From: Sergeia podlipaevii
Taxonomy: Eukaryota > Euglenozoa > Kinetoplastea > Trypanosomatida > Trypanosomatidae
Direction: 5' to 3'
NCBI GenBank assembly: GCA_030849805.1
Contig: JASANZ010002243.1
Coordinates: forward strand, 35,601-99,600
Length of the DNA stretch: 64,000 bases
Part shown: positions 28,260 through 37,900 of the stretch, piece after piece
Position numbering within the stretch: position 1 is the first letter of the stretch
Layout: each line of letters opens with the position of its first letter
Notes under the pieces: model-generated
What the model saw: the letters and a program-made list of their open reading frames with translations, nothing else
What the model was told of the DNA's origin: nothing
The model's database searches: none
Position numbers and translations under genes: made by a program

Positions 28260-28945
28260 GTCTGCCGAAAGGGAGGAGAGAAGAAATAACAATTGTGATC
28301 AAGTACAGAATTAAGGAGTAAAAATAAAATAATAGCAAATTACAAAATGATATTAGCACCAAAACATATATATAAAAAAAAGGCAACGCAAACAAATAAT
28401 AATAATAATAATAAAACCAGCAAATAAGGGGATTTTGCTTCTAGATACTGATACACTCGAAGAGTATGTCCTCTCGCTGCCTGATCCGCAACCGCAAATA
28501 CGACTTTGTTGTGCTCCGTGTTCTGTTTGTCTGTGACTTGCATGCACTAAGCGCGGCACTGTATTGATGGTACAAAAAGCAAAAAAAAAAAAGGAAAAAA
28601 AAAAATAGAAGAAAATAAAAAACCCCAGTAAAATGCAACAATGAATAGCAGATGACAAACAGAGATCGTAACAATAAAAGCAGTAGATATATTCCATATC
28701 TAGCAAGTTACATAACATATTGCTACGCGCACACTCACACATTCGCGCAGCAGTGGGAGCGGCATCAAATTGGCTGATGCAAAGAAGACTCCTCAATGTT
28801 TTCATCTTTTTTTTTCGTTTGTCAAACCTTCTACTTAACTCTGTACTTATAATATGTGAAGAAGACAACTTCGGTGCTCAACTAGAAAAATTTCAAGAAA
28901 GCGCAAAACATAACAATAATAGAAGAAACGACTCGCACACGTTGC
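28260..28945. other. AT-rich intergenic region
   Basis: About 0.69 kb with A homopolymers and an (AAT)n run near 28396-28413. Separates the PROPPIN gene from the J-protein gene. No gene seen. Confidence 0.6.
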
Positions 28946-30649
28946 TTAAAAAGCAGGCGGCTTGCTTGTTGTGGCTGCCGAGTGGGCAGCCTGCTGGATA
29001 TAGGCAATGAGCTCCGCGTCATTGTGGCTGCTATCGTTCCATCGCGACTTGCTTCCCTTTGCCAACATCTTCTCCCCAAGCAACCACAGCGCATAGCATC
29101 GCTTTTTACGTACTTCCTCCGATTCCACGACATCCTGCAGCACCAACTGAACGGTGTAACGAAGACACACCTGCAAGTCAGTGACAATGGAGTCGTATTC
29201 CATGGCAAAGTACTCCAACATGATCTTACGCGCTAGCTCCTCCTTATCATTGGGGTTGATCTTATCCTTAAAGGCTGAAGAGATACGATCCATCCCGCTG
29301 AATATCTTGCGAGTTTGCAGTACCTTTGGGGCGTAAAATGGGCGTACACCAAGAAAGCGCTGCGCTCCAACGACGTACGCCTCGCCAATCTCAAAGAGCA
29401 GCTCGCGGCCAAAGCAGGCATCCGCCAGACGTCCTACAAATACGTCGCACCGTTCCTCAAAGTCACGTGAAAAGCAGTTGTATTCGTTACTGCCAGGCTT
29501 GAGTGCGTATGCCGACTCGCTCGTCTTATCTTCCGTCGCTGTATTCGACGCCTCAGCCTTCTTCTTGTGTGGTTGCTGCTTCTTACTACTACTGCTCCCC
29601 TTGTGGTGCATCTCGCCAAGTTCCTCCAGCATGGCGGACTCCATATCCAAGTCAACAACCTTTTTGCCTCCTGCCCCCTGCGTGCCACCTATTCCACCAG
29701 AATGTGTTGTCGTGATGCTATTTCGGTCGAAGGGATCAGGAAGTCCACTCATCTTCACTCTACGTGGTATACCACCACCACCACCACCAGCAGCAAAAGA
29801 AGAAGAGACATTACGATGATATGGTGTAGTAGGCCGGCGAGCATGCACGTCCACAATGCTCGCGAGATTCGAGGCCAGCTGTCGCACTCGAATGCACTGC
29901 AGCTGCTCTAGCTCATGCAAGGAGACACTTACCTGCGCCTCGTTGCGCAGCGACCAGTGCGAACGCAGCATCTCTCCAGTGAGTGTAGAGCGAAAAGCCT
30001 CACCACCAAAAACACTCTGTACGACTTGTTCTGGCGTGCGCGCCATAAAGGTGCCGTAGCGGGACTCGTGCATCTCAAGGCCACGTGCTCCTCCCAGATC
30101 ATACGCCTTACGCTTCTCTGGGTTGGAAAGCACTTGGTAGGCGTCGCTGATGGCCGCAAACTTGTTCTGTGCCGCCGCCCTCTCCGCATCCGTCAAGGGT
30201 CTCGCGCTGCTGTTCTCCACGACGTCAGGATGAAAGACCATCGCGAGTTTCTTGTACTGTGCCTTGATCTGCTGAGTCGTCGCGGCACGGCGCACTTGCA
30301 GCACTTCATACGGATTCTCCACCCTCGCACTGCTGTCGTCGCCACTGCCATCCTTCTTCCCTCGAAATTTGTGCTGAAACGCCTCCATTGTGATACCCAT
30401 AGAGCTCATTCTGGACAACCACTTGCTCTCCACGTGCATCTTCTTGCGCCTGTACTCCACGCGTCCGATGGCGCGAATAAGGCGTTTCTCCAGCTGCAGG
30501 TTGTGCTTGAAACAGTTGCAATCCAATACCGAGCACTGCATCCAGCGGCCGCTCTGGGCGTCAAAAAAGTACTTCCCCCAAAGAAAGTTAAGCGGTCCAT
30601 AAACGGAATTGGCAAGCCCTCGCGGGATATGAATGAGAGGAGAGAGCAC
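28946..30649 (-). CDS. Membrane J-protein, C-terminal part (J domain), separated from its N-terminal part by in-frame UGA
   Basis: 567 codons open directly after the UGA at 30650-30652, in the same frame as the 337-residue frame at 30650-31663. The first codon is GTG, not ATG; the first Met is residue 37, inside conserved sequence. Residues 1-40 continue a hydrophobic region (LSPLIHIPRGLANSVYGPLNFLWG). The J domain is at about 110-185: NPYEVLQV, then KLAMVFHPDVV with the Hsp70-activating HPD, then ISDAYQVLSNPEKRKAYDLGG. A DnaJ-X-like region follows (VVQSVFGGEAFRSTLTGEML), then a glycine/Lys-rich low-complexity stretch and a helical C-terminus. The J-protein at 62091-63980 has the same order of parts in a single frame, so these are very likely two halves of one gene. 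Alternative: a genuine truncated gene, or a sequence error. Confidence 0.75.
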   Translation of the reverse strand: MLSPLIHIPRGLANSVYGPLNFLWGKYFFDAQSGRWMQCSVLDCNCFKHNLQLEKRLIRAIGRVEYRRKKMHVESKWLSRMSSMGITMEAFQHKFRGKKDGSGDDSSARVENPYEVLQVRRAATTQQIKAQYKKLAMVFHPDVVENSSARPLTDAERAAAQNKFAAISDAYQVLSNPEKRKAYDLGGARGLEMHESRYGTFMARTPEQVVQSVFGGEAFRSTLTGEMLRSHWSLRNEAQVSVSLHELEQLQCIRVRQLASNLASIVDVHARRPTTPYHRNVSSSFAAGGGGGGIPRRVKMSGLPDPFDRNSITTTHSGGIGGTQGAGGKKVVDLDMESAMLEELGEMHHKGSSSSKKQQPHKKKAEASNTATEDKTSESAYALKPGSNEYNCFSRDFEERCDVFVGRLADACFGRELLFEIGEAYVVGAQRFLGVRPFYAPKVLQTRKIFSGMDRISSAFKDKINPNDKEELARKIMLEYFAMEYDSIVTDLQVCLRYTVQLVLQDVVESEEVRKKRCYALWLLGEKMLAKGSKSRWNDSSHNDAELIAYIQQAAHSAATTSKPPAF

Positions 30650-30652
30650 TCA
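30650..30652 (-). other. In-frame UGA inside a continuous J-protein reading frame
   Basis: The codon order on the minus strand is TTC TAT GGT TGA GTG CTC TCT, with the frame open for 337 codons before and 567 after. UGA differs from the Trp codon UGG by one base. UGA terminates at least five other genes here (those ending at 11558, 17989, 24753, 34933 and 45259), so general reassignment is not supported. Candidates are readthrough, a recent nonsense mutation, or a base-call error. Confidence 0.7.
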
Positions 30653-31663
30653 ACCATAGAAGAGAAACTGCACCGCTTTACCTACGCCGCAGAGAGCGCC
30701 AAGGGGGCCACCAATAATCCAGCCACGATTCTTCGCCCCGCGCATCGCACCGAAACAGATACACCCGATGCTGTTGGTAATGGCAATCCACGCATTCCAT
30801 ATCACGTGGTACACTGCGTGGCCAATGTGGCGCTTGGGAGTAAGAATCATGCGGCTGTAGTAGTTGAGGGCGTGCATAGCACGGATGTTGCGAAGGTAGT
30901 CAACATCAGAAGAATCAGTGATAATGGCCCCACCGTGACTGCTCGAAGATACTGCGGCAGAAGAGGGCTTCTCCCCTGTTGGCGGCTGAAACGGGCGCAT
31001 AGAGGAAACGTTCAGCACACGAGCGACGGCGCGGACAAGTGGAGAAGAGGTGCCACGCCAGTTCGCGTAAGCTGCAAGTGTCTCGGAGTTGAGAGGCGGA
31101 TCCAAAGCCACTTTCGTGCGACCTCGAGACGTAGTGACATCGAAGTGGTTGTCCTCGTTCTTTACGATGGGCTTCTTTGCCTTGCCCTTCATTGATGTGG
31201 AATCGCTTCCTTCTCCCATTCTTCCAGTGGCTGCAGCTGCCTCTTCTGCAGACTTTCTCTGCGCCGCCTCCTCTTGTTGCTCGGCCATGATTTTCTTCGC
31301 ATACGCCGCGCGCACCTTCCCACAAACGTAGTGCATGCGAGTAGGACGACCAGAGATGGTGGCGCCAGCGGTGTCTACCACGAGTTGCTGGCTTTCTAGC
31401 AAGGCCCATCGAATGCGCCTGAGTTCCATGTCCTGTGCATCCGCCTTACCTGCCAGACGGTGAGCAATGGGGAGGTATTCATCCCCAGCTGCCTCCTCCA
31501 TCACTCGGAACTCTTCCTCCTCAAGGCGCTTGTCCTCTTCGTCTTCTTTGGCTGCCTGGGCTGCTGCTGCTGCTGTTGTGTAGCTAGAGCTGGCTTTAGA
31601 TGCCATGTGCCTGAGAGCAACTCCTCGCAGACCACTGGCAAGAAAAGCTCCATGCCGGCGCAT
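30650..31663 (-). CDS. Membrane J-protein, N-terminal part (mitochondrial-type leader and hydrophobic region)
   Basis: 337 residues, ATG at 31663, ending in UGA at 30650-30652. The N-terminus MRRHGAFLASGLRGVALRHM is a likely mitochondrial presequence. Charged Ala/Glu-rich helices follow. The C-terminal 70 residues are hydrophobic and Gly-rich (TPKRHIGHAVYHVIWNAW, then IGGPLGALCGVGKAVQFLFYG), resembling the region with GPVGFVLAPFYGAAWGG in the J-protein at 62091-63980. On its own it has no recognisable function; read through the UGA it would continue straight into the hydrophobic start and J domain of 28946-30649, giving a 905-codon frame. There is no room between them for a 3' UTR or splice acceptor, unlike every other gene junction in the window. 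Confidence 0.7.
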   Translation of the reverse strand: MRRHGAFLASGLRGVALRHMASKASSSYTTAAAAAQAAKEDEEDKRLEEEEFRVMEEAAGDEYLPIAHRLAGKADAQDMELRRIRWALLESQQLVVDTAGATISGRPTRMHYVCGKVRAAYAKKIMAEQQEEAAQRKSAEEAAAATGRMGEGSDSTSMKGKAKKPIVKNEDNHFDVTTSRGRTKVALDPPLNSETLAAYANWRGTSSPLVRAVARVLNVSSMRPFQPPTGEKPSSAAVSSSSHGGAIITDSSDVDYLRNIRAMHALNYYSRMILTPKRHIGHAVYHVIWNAWIAITNSIGCICFGAMRGAKNRGWIIGGPLGALCGVGKAVQFLFYG

Positions 31664-33633
31664 ATTTGTGTGTGTGTGTGTGCTATTTAATACCGTGATT
31701 GCCCTTTACTTTGATGATAATATAAATGTGAAAATTATGTTTTTCTTTGTGTTGCTTTTTCTGCTCTTCTCACCTTTTGGTAAGAAAAAGGCAGTTAAAA
31801 TAGAAGAAGTAACCAAGCTACGGTGTTTCTGCCTTCTTCTCCAATAAGCTTTCGCTATCAACAATGGACGTACGTATCAAAAAAAAAACCCCACGAAGAG
31901 ATGATAAGCATTTCTGTTGTTGTTGTTGTTGTGCAGTAGTCATAAATATTCACGTGTATAGTAGTACGCCTTTGTGAACAGTACTATACAACATACATAT
32001 CAAATAAATAGTCCACTATTTTAAGGAAAGTAAGTGCTAACAAAAATGACAACACTACCCTTTTTTTTGTGTGTGTGCTTTGTTAAAGTGTATATATAAT
32101 CGTAGGTGGTAACGGATAAATCAAAATCATGTAAGCATATATGAATGTATATAAGTTTATATATGTGCAACGAATACTACTACTTCTTCTGATCCGTTTC
32201 TCTCTCTCTCTCTCTTTTTAAAAATTAATACTAGTACTTTTCTTTAACGTCTCTCTCTCTTTTTCTCCCCCTTTCCCCGTTGTTCTGTGAGTGTGCCAGT
32301 GCATGACCATTTTCCTTAGTACCTAACAATGCAGTGTAGCAGAGAAGAAAAAAAAAAGAAAGGAGTGGCAAGGAGGGGGGGGGGATCAAAAAGGGAAAAG
32401 AAAGCGGTCGAGGAGGACAACAGCAACAACAGTAAATATCAGCCCCCTTCCCTTCTTTTCTTATCCATTTCATCCGCATACATAATATGTATTCCACAAC
32501 AGACATAGAAAAGAAATAGTGATAAATACATAACTGTAAAGATGCAATAGTTGGATATATATATATATAAAGGGGGAAATAGAGATGACAAGCAAGGAAA
32601 ATCACAAACGAACAAACAAATATCTTTGTTTCCTAGAAACAAATGTACAACTTTTTAGTATCCAGTGTTGCGGTGTGCGTGTGCATATATGCGAGAGAAC
32701 GCAGGTGTGGAAACCCTAACAAAAGCGCCTTATGAGGCACCGCAGTTGTGCAAATCAAAACACTCAATAAGAGAGAGTATTCAAAAAGCAACAACAAAGA
32801 GTCATTATGACACACACACACAAAAACAAAAACATGCAGCGAATGCAAAATTTTTTTTTTTACTCATCGTAGATGACCAACAACATGCTACTATATAGCA
32901 GGCAAATCATTCAGCAAACGAGAAAAAAAAAATGAGACACCGAAAAAAAAGAGGGAGAAAAAAAGAAAAAAAAGAAAGGAGTAAAAGATTATGCATCGCG
33001 CAAATGCACTGTCACTCCTTAAGCGTATTTTATGTATCTGGTTGTTTGTTTCGCACGCGTAACAATAATAATAACAGAAAAAACAAACAAAAAAAAGAAT
33101 ATATGTATATATATATAATATAAAAAAACACCATTAATCAGCAAAGCCAAAGGGACATCTAGATATGTAACTGGCGAAGTCCAGCAAAGCGCTGCACCGA
33201 GCCACACATTGTTTATGTGCTCACTCTTGGGCACATGCGCTTCACAGCCCTCTGCAGATACTTTTATTAAAGACACAGGGGTGAAGCAGCGTGGGGAGAG
33301 GGGGTTAAGAGAAGAGAAGAAGAAAAAAAAAACATATCCGGTGCAAACCCAAAGAGCGGAGTAGAAAACAAATACATATGTAAAACCCCCACACATGCTG
33401 TGCTTTGGAAAGAAAAAGAGAAAAATATGAGAAGGGAATGAATGTGCCTCACTGCAACACCAAGTCAGCAGCAGCAGCAGTAACAACAACAACAACAACA
33501 ACAATAAAAGGGAAGATAGTGCTATTTGTAAAGCAATCAACTACACGCAAAGCATACAAAGCTGAAGTGCCCTGATACACAAAATGTGCTTGCGCACATA
33601 TATACATGCTTAAAAACACGACATGGAGACCTC

Positions 33634-33651
33634 TTTTTTTTTTTTTTTTTT
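33634..33651. repeat. Poly-T run, 18 bases
   Basis: Uninterrupted T run on the plus strand, directly visible; the longest homopolymer I noted in the window. Confidence 0.85.
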
Positions 33652-33988
33652 AAATGAAGATAACTGAGTAGGTTCCTGTCAAAAATATATACAGAGAATG
33701 ACGTGAAGGGAGGGGGAGGCAAGAAGGTGAAAGGTAATCTGTATCTCAATGCCGCTTTTTATTATTACCTCTCCCTTCTTGATAGTGTTCTACAGAAATA
33801 CCATCTATGTGTTCTATGAAACTAGCACCGCCAATTTTCTTCACTCCCCCTCTGTTTCTGTAGAGTGCACCATCATCTCTCGTGCGTGTACTATCCTGCG
33901 CACACACACACACATACACACACATGCAGGTTAATTACCCATAAGCTATGCAGATCCAGATAGACAAAACGTACCAGAGAAGCGTGTC

Positions 33989-34012
33989 ATATATATATAT
34001 ATATATATATAT
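33989..34012. repeat. (AT)n microsatellite
   Basis: About 12 uninterrupted AT units in the large intergenic region downstream of the FYVE gene. Confidence 0.9.
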
Positions 34013-34932
34013 GAGCAGTGTATGCGTGTGTTTGAGAGAAAATGTCAATAGGATTTGAAGATGGCTCTACCCATTCCATTGATAAAACTTTCTTCTTAAT
34101 AACCACAATAATAATAATAATAGTTGTACAACTACTACTTTAACAAAGTAAGTGAGAGTAAGGAATAAAAGTTGAAGACTGCGCTATGCCACATTTTTTC
34201 TTTAGTTCCTGTTTCCTATATATAAAATGTATATGGCGCGCGTATGCATATCCGTTTTCGTTGCAGTTTATATATGGTGCAAACAGAGTGTGATACAAAT
34301 TTTACTAATGCTACTAAAATAAATGAAATACACACACAAACACAAACACACACAAACACACACATGCACACACAGTAAGTTAAACACACAAACATGGAAT
34401 ATGTGGGACATTCGAACACAAAGCTACCTGGTAGTACTTCTCCGAACAAACCAAGAGCACTAGTACATATTTGCACACTCACACACGCGCAAACAACAAA
34501 AAAAAAGATATCAAAAAGCTACTTCAAAAAAAAAAAAAGCTAGGGAAAGTAAAAAGTTACAATCCAGTTTGGAAAAAGTCTTTAAATAAGAAGAAATACA
34601 ATACAAAAAAAAAGAACCCGCTTATCGGCACATTGATTTTCATACAATCAAAATGAAAAAAAAAAACGTAGCATCAAGGTTGCTTCTCTTCCTATGCAAC
34701 CTTTCCTATTTACACATACACACACATATATATGTATATATATATATATGCCTGGACACGACAAGAGTAACAAATGTGTAGTTATATAGTAATAATAATA
34801 GCAGCGTAGCTTGAAGCTACATCAACCTACTACATTGCTCTCGCATGATATTCCACCGCCGCAAAAAGAAAACAACAACAACAACATCATCATCAAAGTA
34901 CCTCACAAACCAGCATAATACTGAAAGATGAC

Positions 34933-37900
34933 TCACGAGGAGAACCCATTGCGCTGCTCACGCTGGAGAATAAGACCCACGACGGCCTCAACAGGATGCT
35001 GCAGGAGCGGGAATGCAGCGTCTTCAGAGAGATCACCGCCTGCCCACGCCCCACTGCTCTCAATTGTAGAACCTCTCTGAATTGTGGGAGCTGGCCCCGT
35101 CGGTTCCGGATAGTACTTACGAGAGTAAGACACGCCCATATGCTTGGAGGCGGATTGCAACGATTGGATGGCAGCACGGGTGTTGAGGCGGCTTCGAGCG
35201 GGACACATGACCGATATCGGGTACGCGATGGAAGCAGCTGCCGCGGTTATCGTGGGGGCACTCATGTGCATTTTCTGCAAATTGCCCTGAGGTGCGGAAT
35301 TGTTTGAAGCCCTGCTCTCCTGTCCAGCGCTGGATATACTCGTGGATAACTTGAGTGGCTCTGGGTAGGGCCTTGCCTTGTCACCGTTGTTGTTGTCTTT
35401 CACATTCGCGTTGGAAGATAGGCAAGACTCGCTATTCGCCGCTGCGTTTTCGGCCGCGACATACCCATTACAAATATGATTATGTTCAATGGGTGTCTTG
35501 GTGGAATTTGGTATCACATCCACGATTGCAATTGGGGGTACTTGGCCGCCGCACTCACTCAAGTGCTGATACAAAGCGTAGAGGTGCTTCCCAGAAAACG
35601 GAGTGGTTGTTTTTGCAGATGAACTGGCTGCCCCCATGATGCTTGTTGGGGTTGTGATGCCAGCCATTGCCGCACCGCGCCGACTTGAGAGGATGCTGTC
35701 CTCCATGCCACTTGGAGAGTCAGTCCTTCTGCCGCGTCCAGTGAGACCTACTGCTGCTGCTGTTGTTGATGGTACTGTTGGTGCAATGATCGTCCCGGCA
35801 AAGCCAGAAACGCCGTAAGGTGCAGATGGAGGACTCGTGGTGGAGCACGCATTGCCCCCACGCAGTACTACTACCACATACCCATCTACCCCAATGCTTG
35901 CATGAGTGAGCTGCGTCGCCAGCTGCTCCATGTCATGCACTCGTGTCACGTCCATACCCACAACTCCACTCCCTGAACGCACAAGAGTGCTGCTAAGGCC
36001 GATGACTTCTAGATTAACATTCAAGTCATTACGCAGTTCGGCGTATCGCACCTTGCCTGTGGACGCATCCAAGCACGGCGCGCGGGCACCAGCGCCTCGC
36101 TTCACCGATTTTCTTTGCTGCGCAGAACGTAGCACACCAGGTGTGATAGACGAGGAAGAAGTCATGCAAGATGCCACCTGTGGTACCATCTTTTGTTGCT
36201 GCCGCCGTCTGCTGAAAGAACTAGTGCGTGCCCCATCGACTGTCCCTGACACAGGCATGGGCGATGCCATGAGAGTCACCGGAATTTGCAGGGCAATGCT
36301 GCGCTGCGGAGGTCTCCACACTGTGGATGCGGTGGACATCAAAGCTGGATCAGCGTAGTGGTGGCCGCTGCCGTTGACGGTGCCACCACCATGCCCAACT
36401 TCTCCAGCATCATCATTGCCATCGCCGAAATAGATGTGTGCGCGCTGCTGTTGCTGCGTTAGTATTGTACTGGTACTTCGGTCTATCTCGCTGACCCCAC
36501 GCATGCGATGCTCGTATGACCATGGATCTGTCATGGAAGGTCCACCTGCAGCTACACTGGCTGGAAAGTGGTAGGCACTCGTACTACTACTACTACTTCC
36601 AGCATGATACAAGGATGAGATGGCCACTGGACGGGCACCAGCACTGGCGTACTGCATTGGACTCACGTTGCTGCTGTTGCCCGCTGCCGCCGTGGAGGAT
36701 CTAAGTTGATCAAAAAGTGCCGCCAGCACATACCCACTGTGAACTCGTCGATCATACGTGCGGGGTAGCTCATGACGGAGAAGCGCCTGCGTCCGTGCGA
36801 AGGGCGAGAGCCAGCACGAGGAGTCCACCTGCACGTAACTTCCCCCACCTCCGCCTCCTAGCGGAGTTGCTGAAGAGTTCGCGGAGGGTGCGGTGGAAGG
36901 GGAGGAGTGTCGCACGATTGGAGACGGCGGGTGCGACGGGAACAAAAGCAGCTGTGATCGCAAAATATCACTAGCGCCATCTTGCGTGTGCCGTCGATGG
37001 CTCGTCATCACTGTGCTTGAGCAACTGATCGCTGCGGATGTCATAGAGCTAGCCGCCGTTTGTGGGCTGGACTTGCCATGTCTGCTGGCTGCACTACTAC
37101 AGCTGGCTGTGGTAGGGGCGAAGATATGTGGCATCACGGGGTCACTCTCGCGCTCACGCTCATCAAACAAAATAATACACACACGACGCTGTCGACGAGC
37201 AAGAGTGGTGAGCTCACTTAGTGTTGCCATGCTATGCACGGTGAGTGGTGGTGGGGTACCTGTTGCCCCAAGCTCGTTCATCTTTGTAGGCTTGCTAGAA
37301 GTACTCATAGTAGTGGTGCTTGATGTAGAAGCAGCGGTGCCGTCTGAGACGGTGGCTTTCAGCGTCGGCGTCAAGGAGGAGGAAGTGACCTTTACTGGAC
37401 TCCCGACCTCCTCTATGGTCGTTCGACTATCAGAGGGGCCGACAGATGCGGTGGTGACCACACTCGTGCTAGAGTACAGCTGCGCCTTGAGGGTATTCCA
37501 CATGGTCGAACACACACCCGATGAACTCGCGCCAGAACGTGACATGTTGAATTGAGTGGCATCCCTTCCGCCAATTGGGCTCTCCAGTGGGGGTGCGGAC
37601 TCGGTGGGCCCTACAAGTGGACTTCTCACAAGTGAGAAGCCAAAGGTAACAGGACTGCGGACGACCTCTGCGGGAGGGTTACCGCTTCTTGTGCTTGCAT
37701 TCAAACTGGCTTCTGTCGTGGCGGTCGCTGCCGCCTCTGGCGACACATCGCTGCCACTCCGTCCTTCTCCTTCTCCTTCCTTTCCATCTCCTTGCACTGC
37801 TAGTAGCGTTGAGCACGCATCACACACGCGACATAGAAACCGCCATTCCCCACGCTCTCTACGCTCAGCTGCGGCGCTCCTCGTCCACCACAGACGGGCA

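Larger units (their letters stand above)
31664..34932. other. Long gene-poor intergenic region
   Basis: About 3.3 kb between the J-protein start and the FYVE gene end. Contains (TG)n near 31670-31681, TTG triplets near 31916-31932, an 18-base T run (33634-33651), (TA)n at 33989-34012 and (CA)n near 34330-34375. Two islands are less simple in composition: about 32640-32790 and about 33150-33300. The latter lies in a minus-strand open frame (33019-33540) whose middle is not low complexity, but it has no domain and its ends are repeat-derived. I see no tRNA or known ncRNA. Confidence 0.5.

Noticed and set aside
30650..30652. Genome-wide reassignment of UGA to Trp
   Set aside because: UGA is the terminator of at least five other genes in the window, whose frames close at family-appropriate or plausible lengths, and UGG is used for Trp.
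29915..31195. 426-codon plus-strand open frame crossing the split J-protein
   Set aside because: It is the antisense shadow of two coding segments and has no recognisable domain. It does show that the region is continuously coding-like across the UGA.
32714..32721. AACCCTAAC resembling a telomere repeat
   Set aside because: A single unit with no tandem copies; expected by chance in an AT-rich gap.
33019..33540. 173-codon minus-strand frame in the large gap
   Set aside because: Both ends come from triplet and AT repeats and there is no domain; kept only as a low-confidence complexity island.
34321..34500. Possible CRISPR-like or satellite array from repeated CACA units
   Set aside because: The units are simple (CA)n with irregular interruptions, no spacers and no conserved direct repeat.
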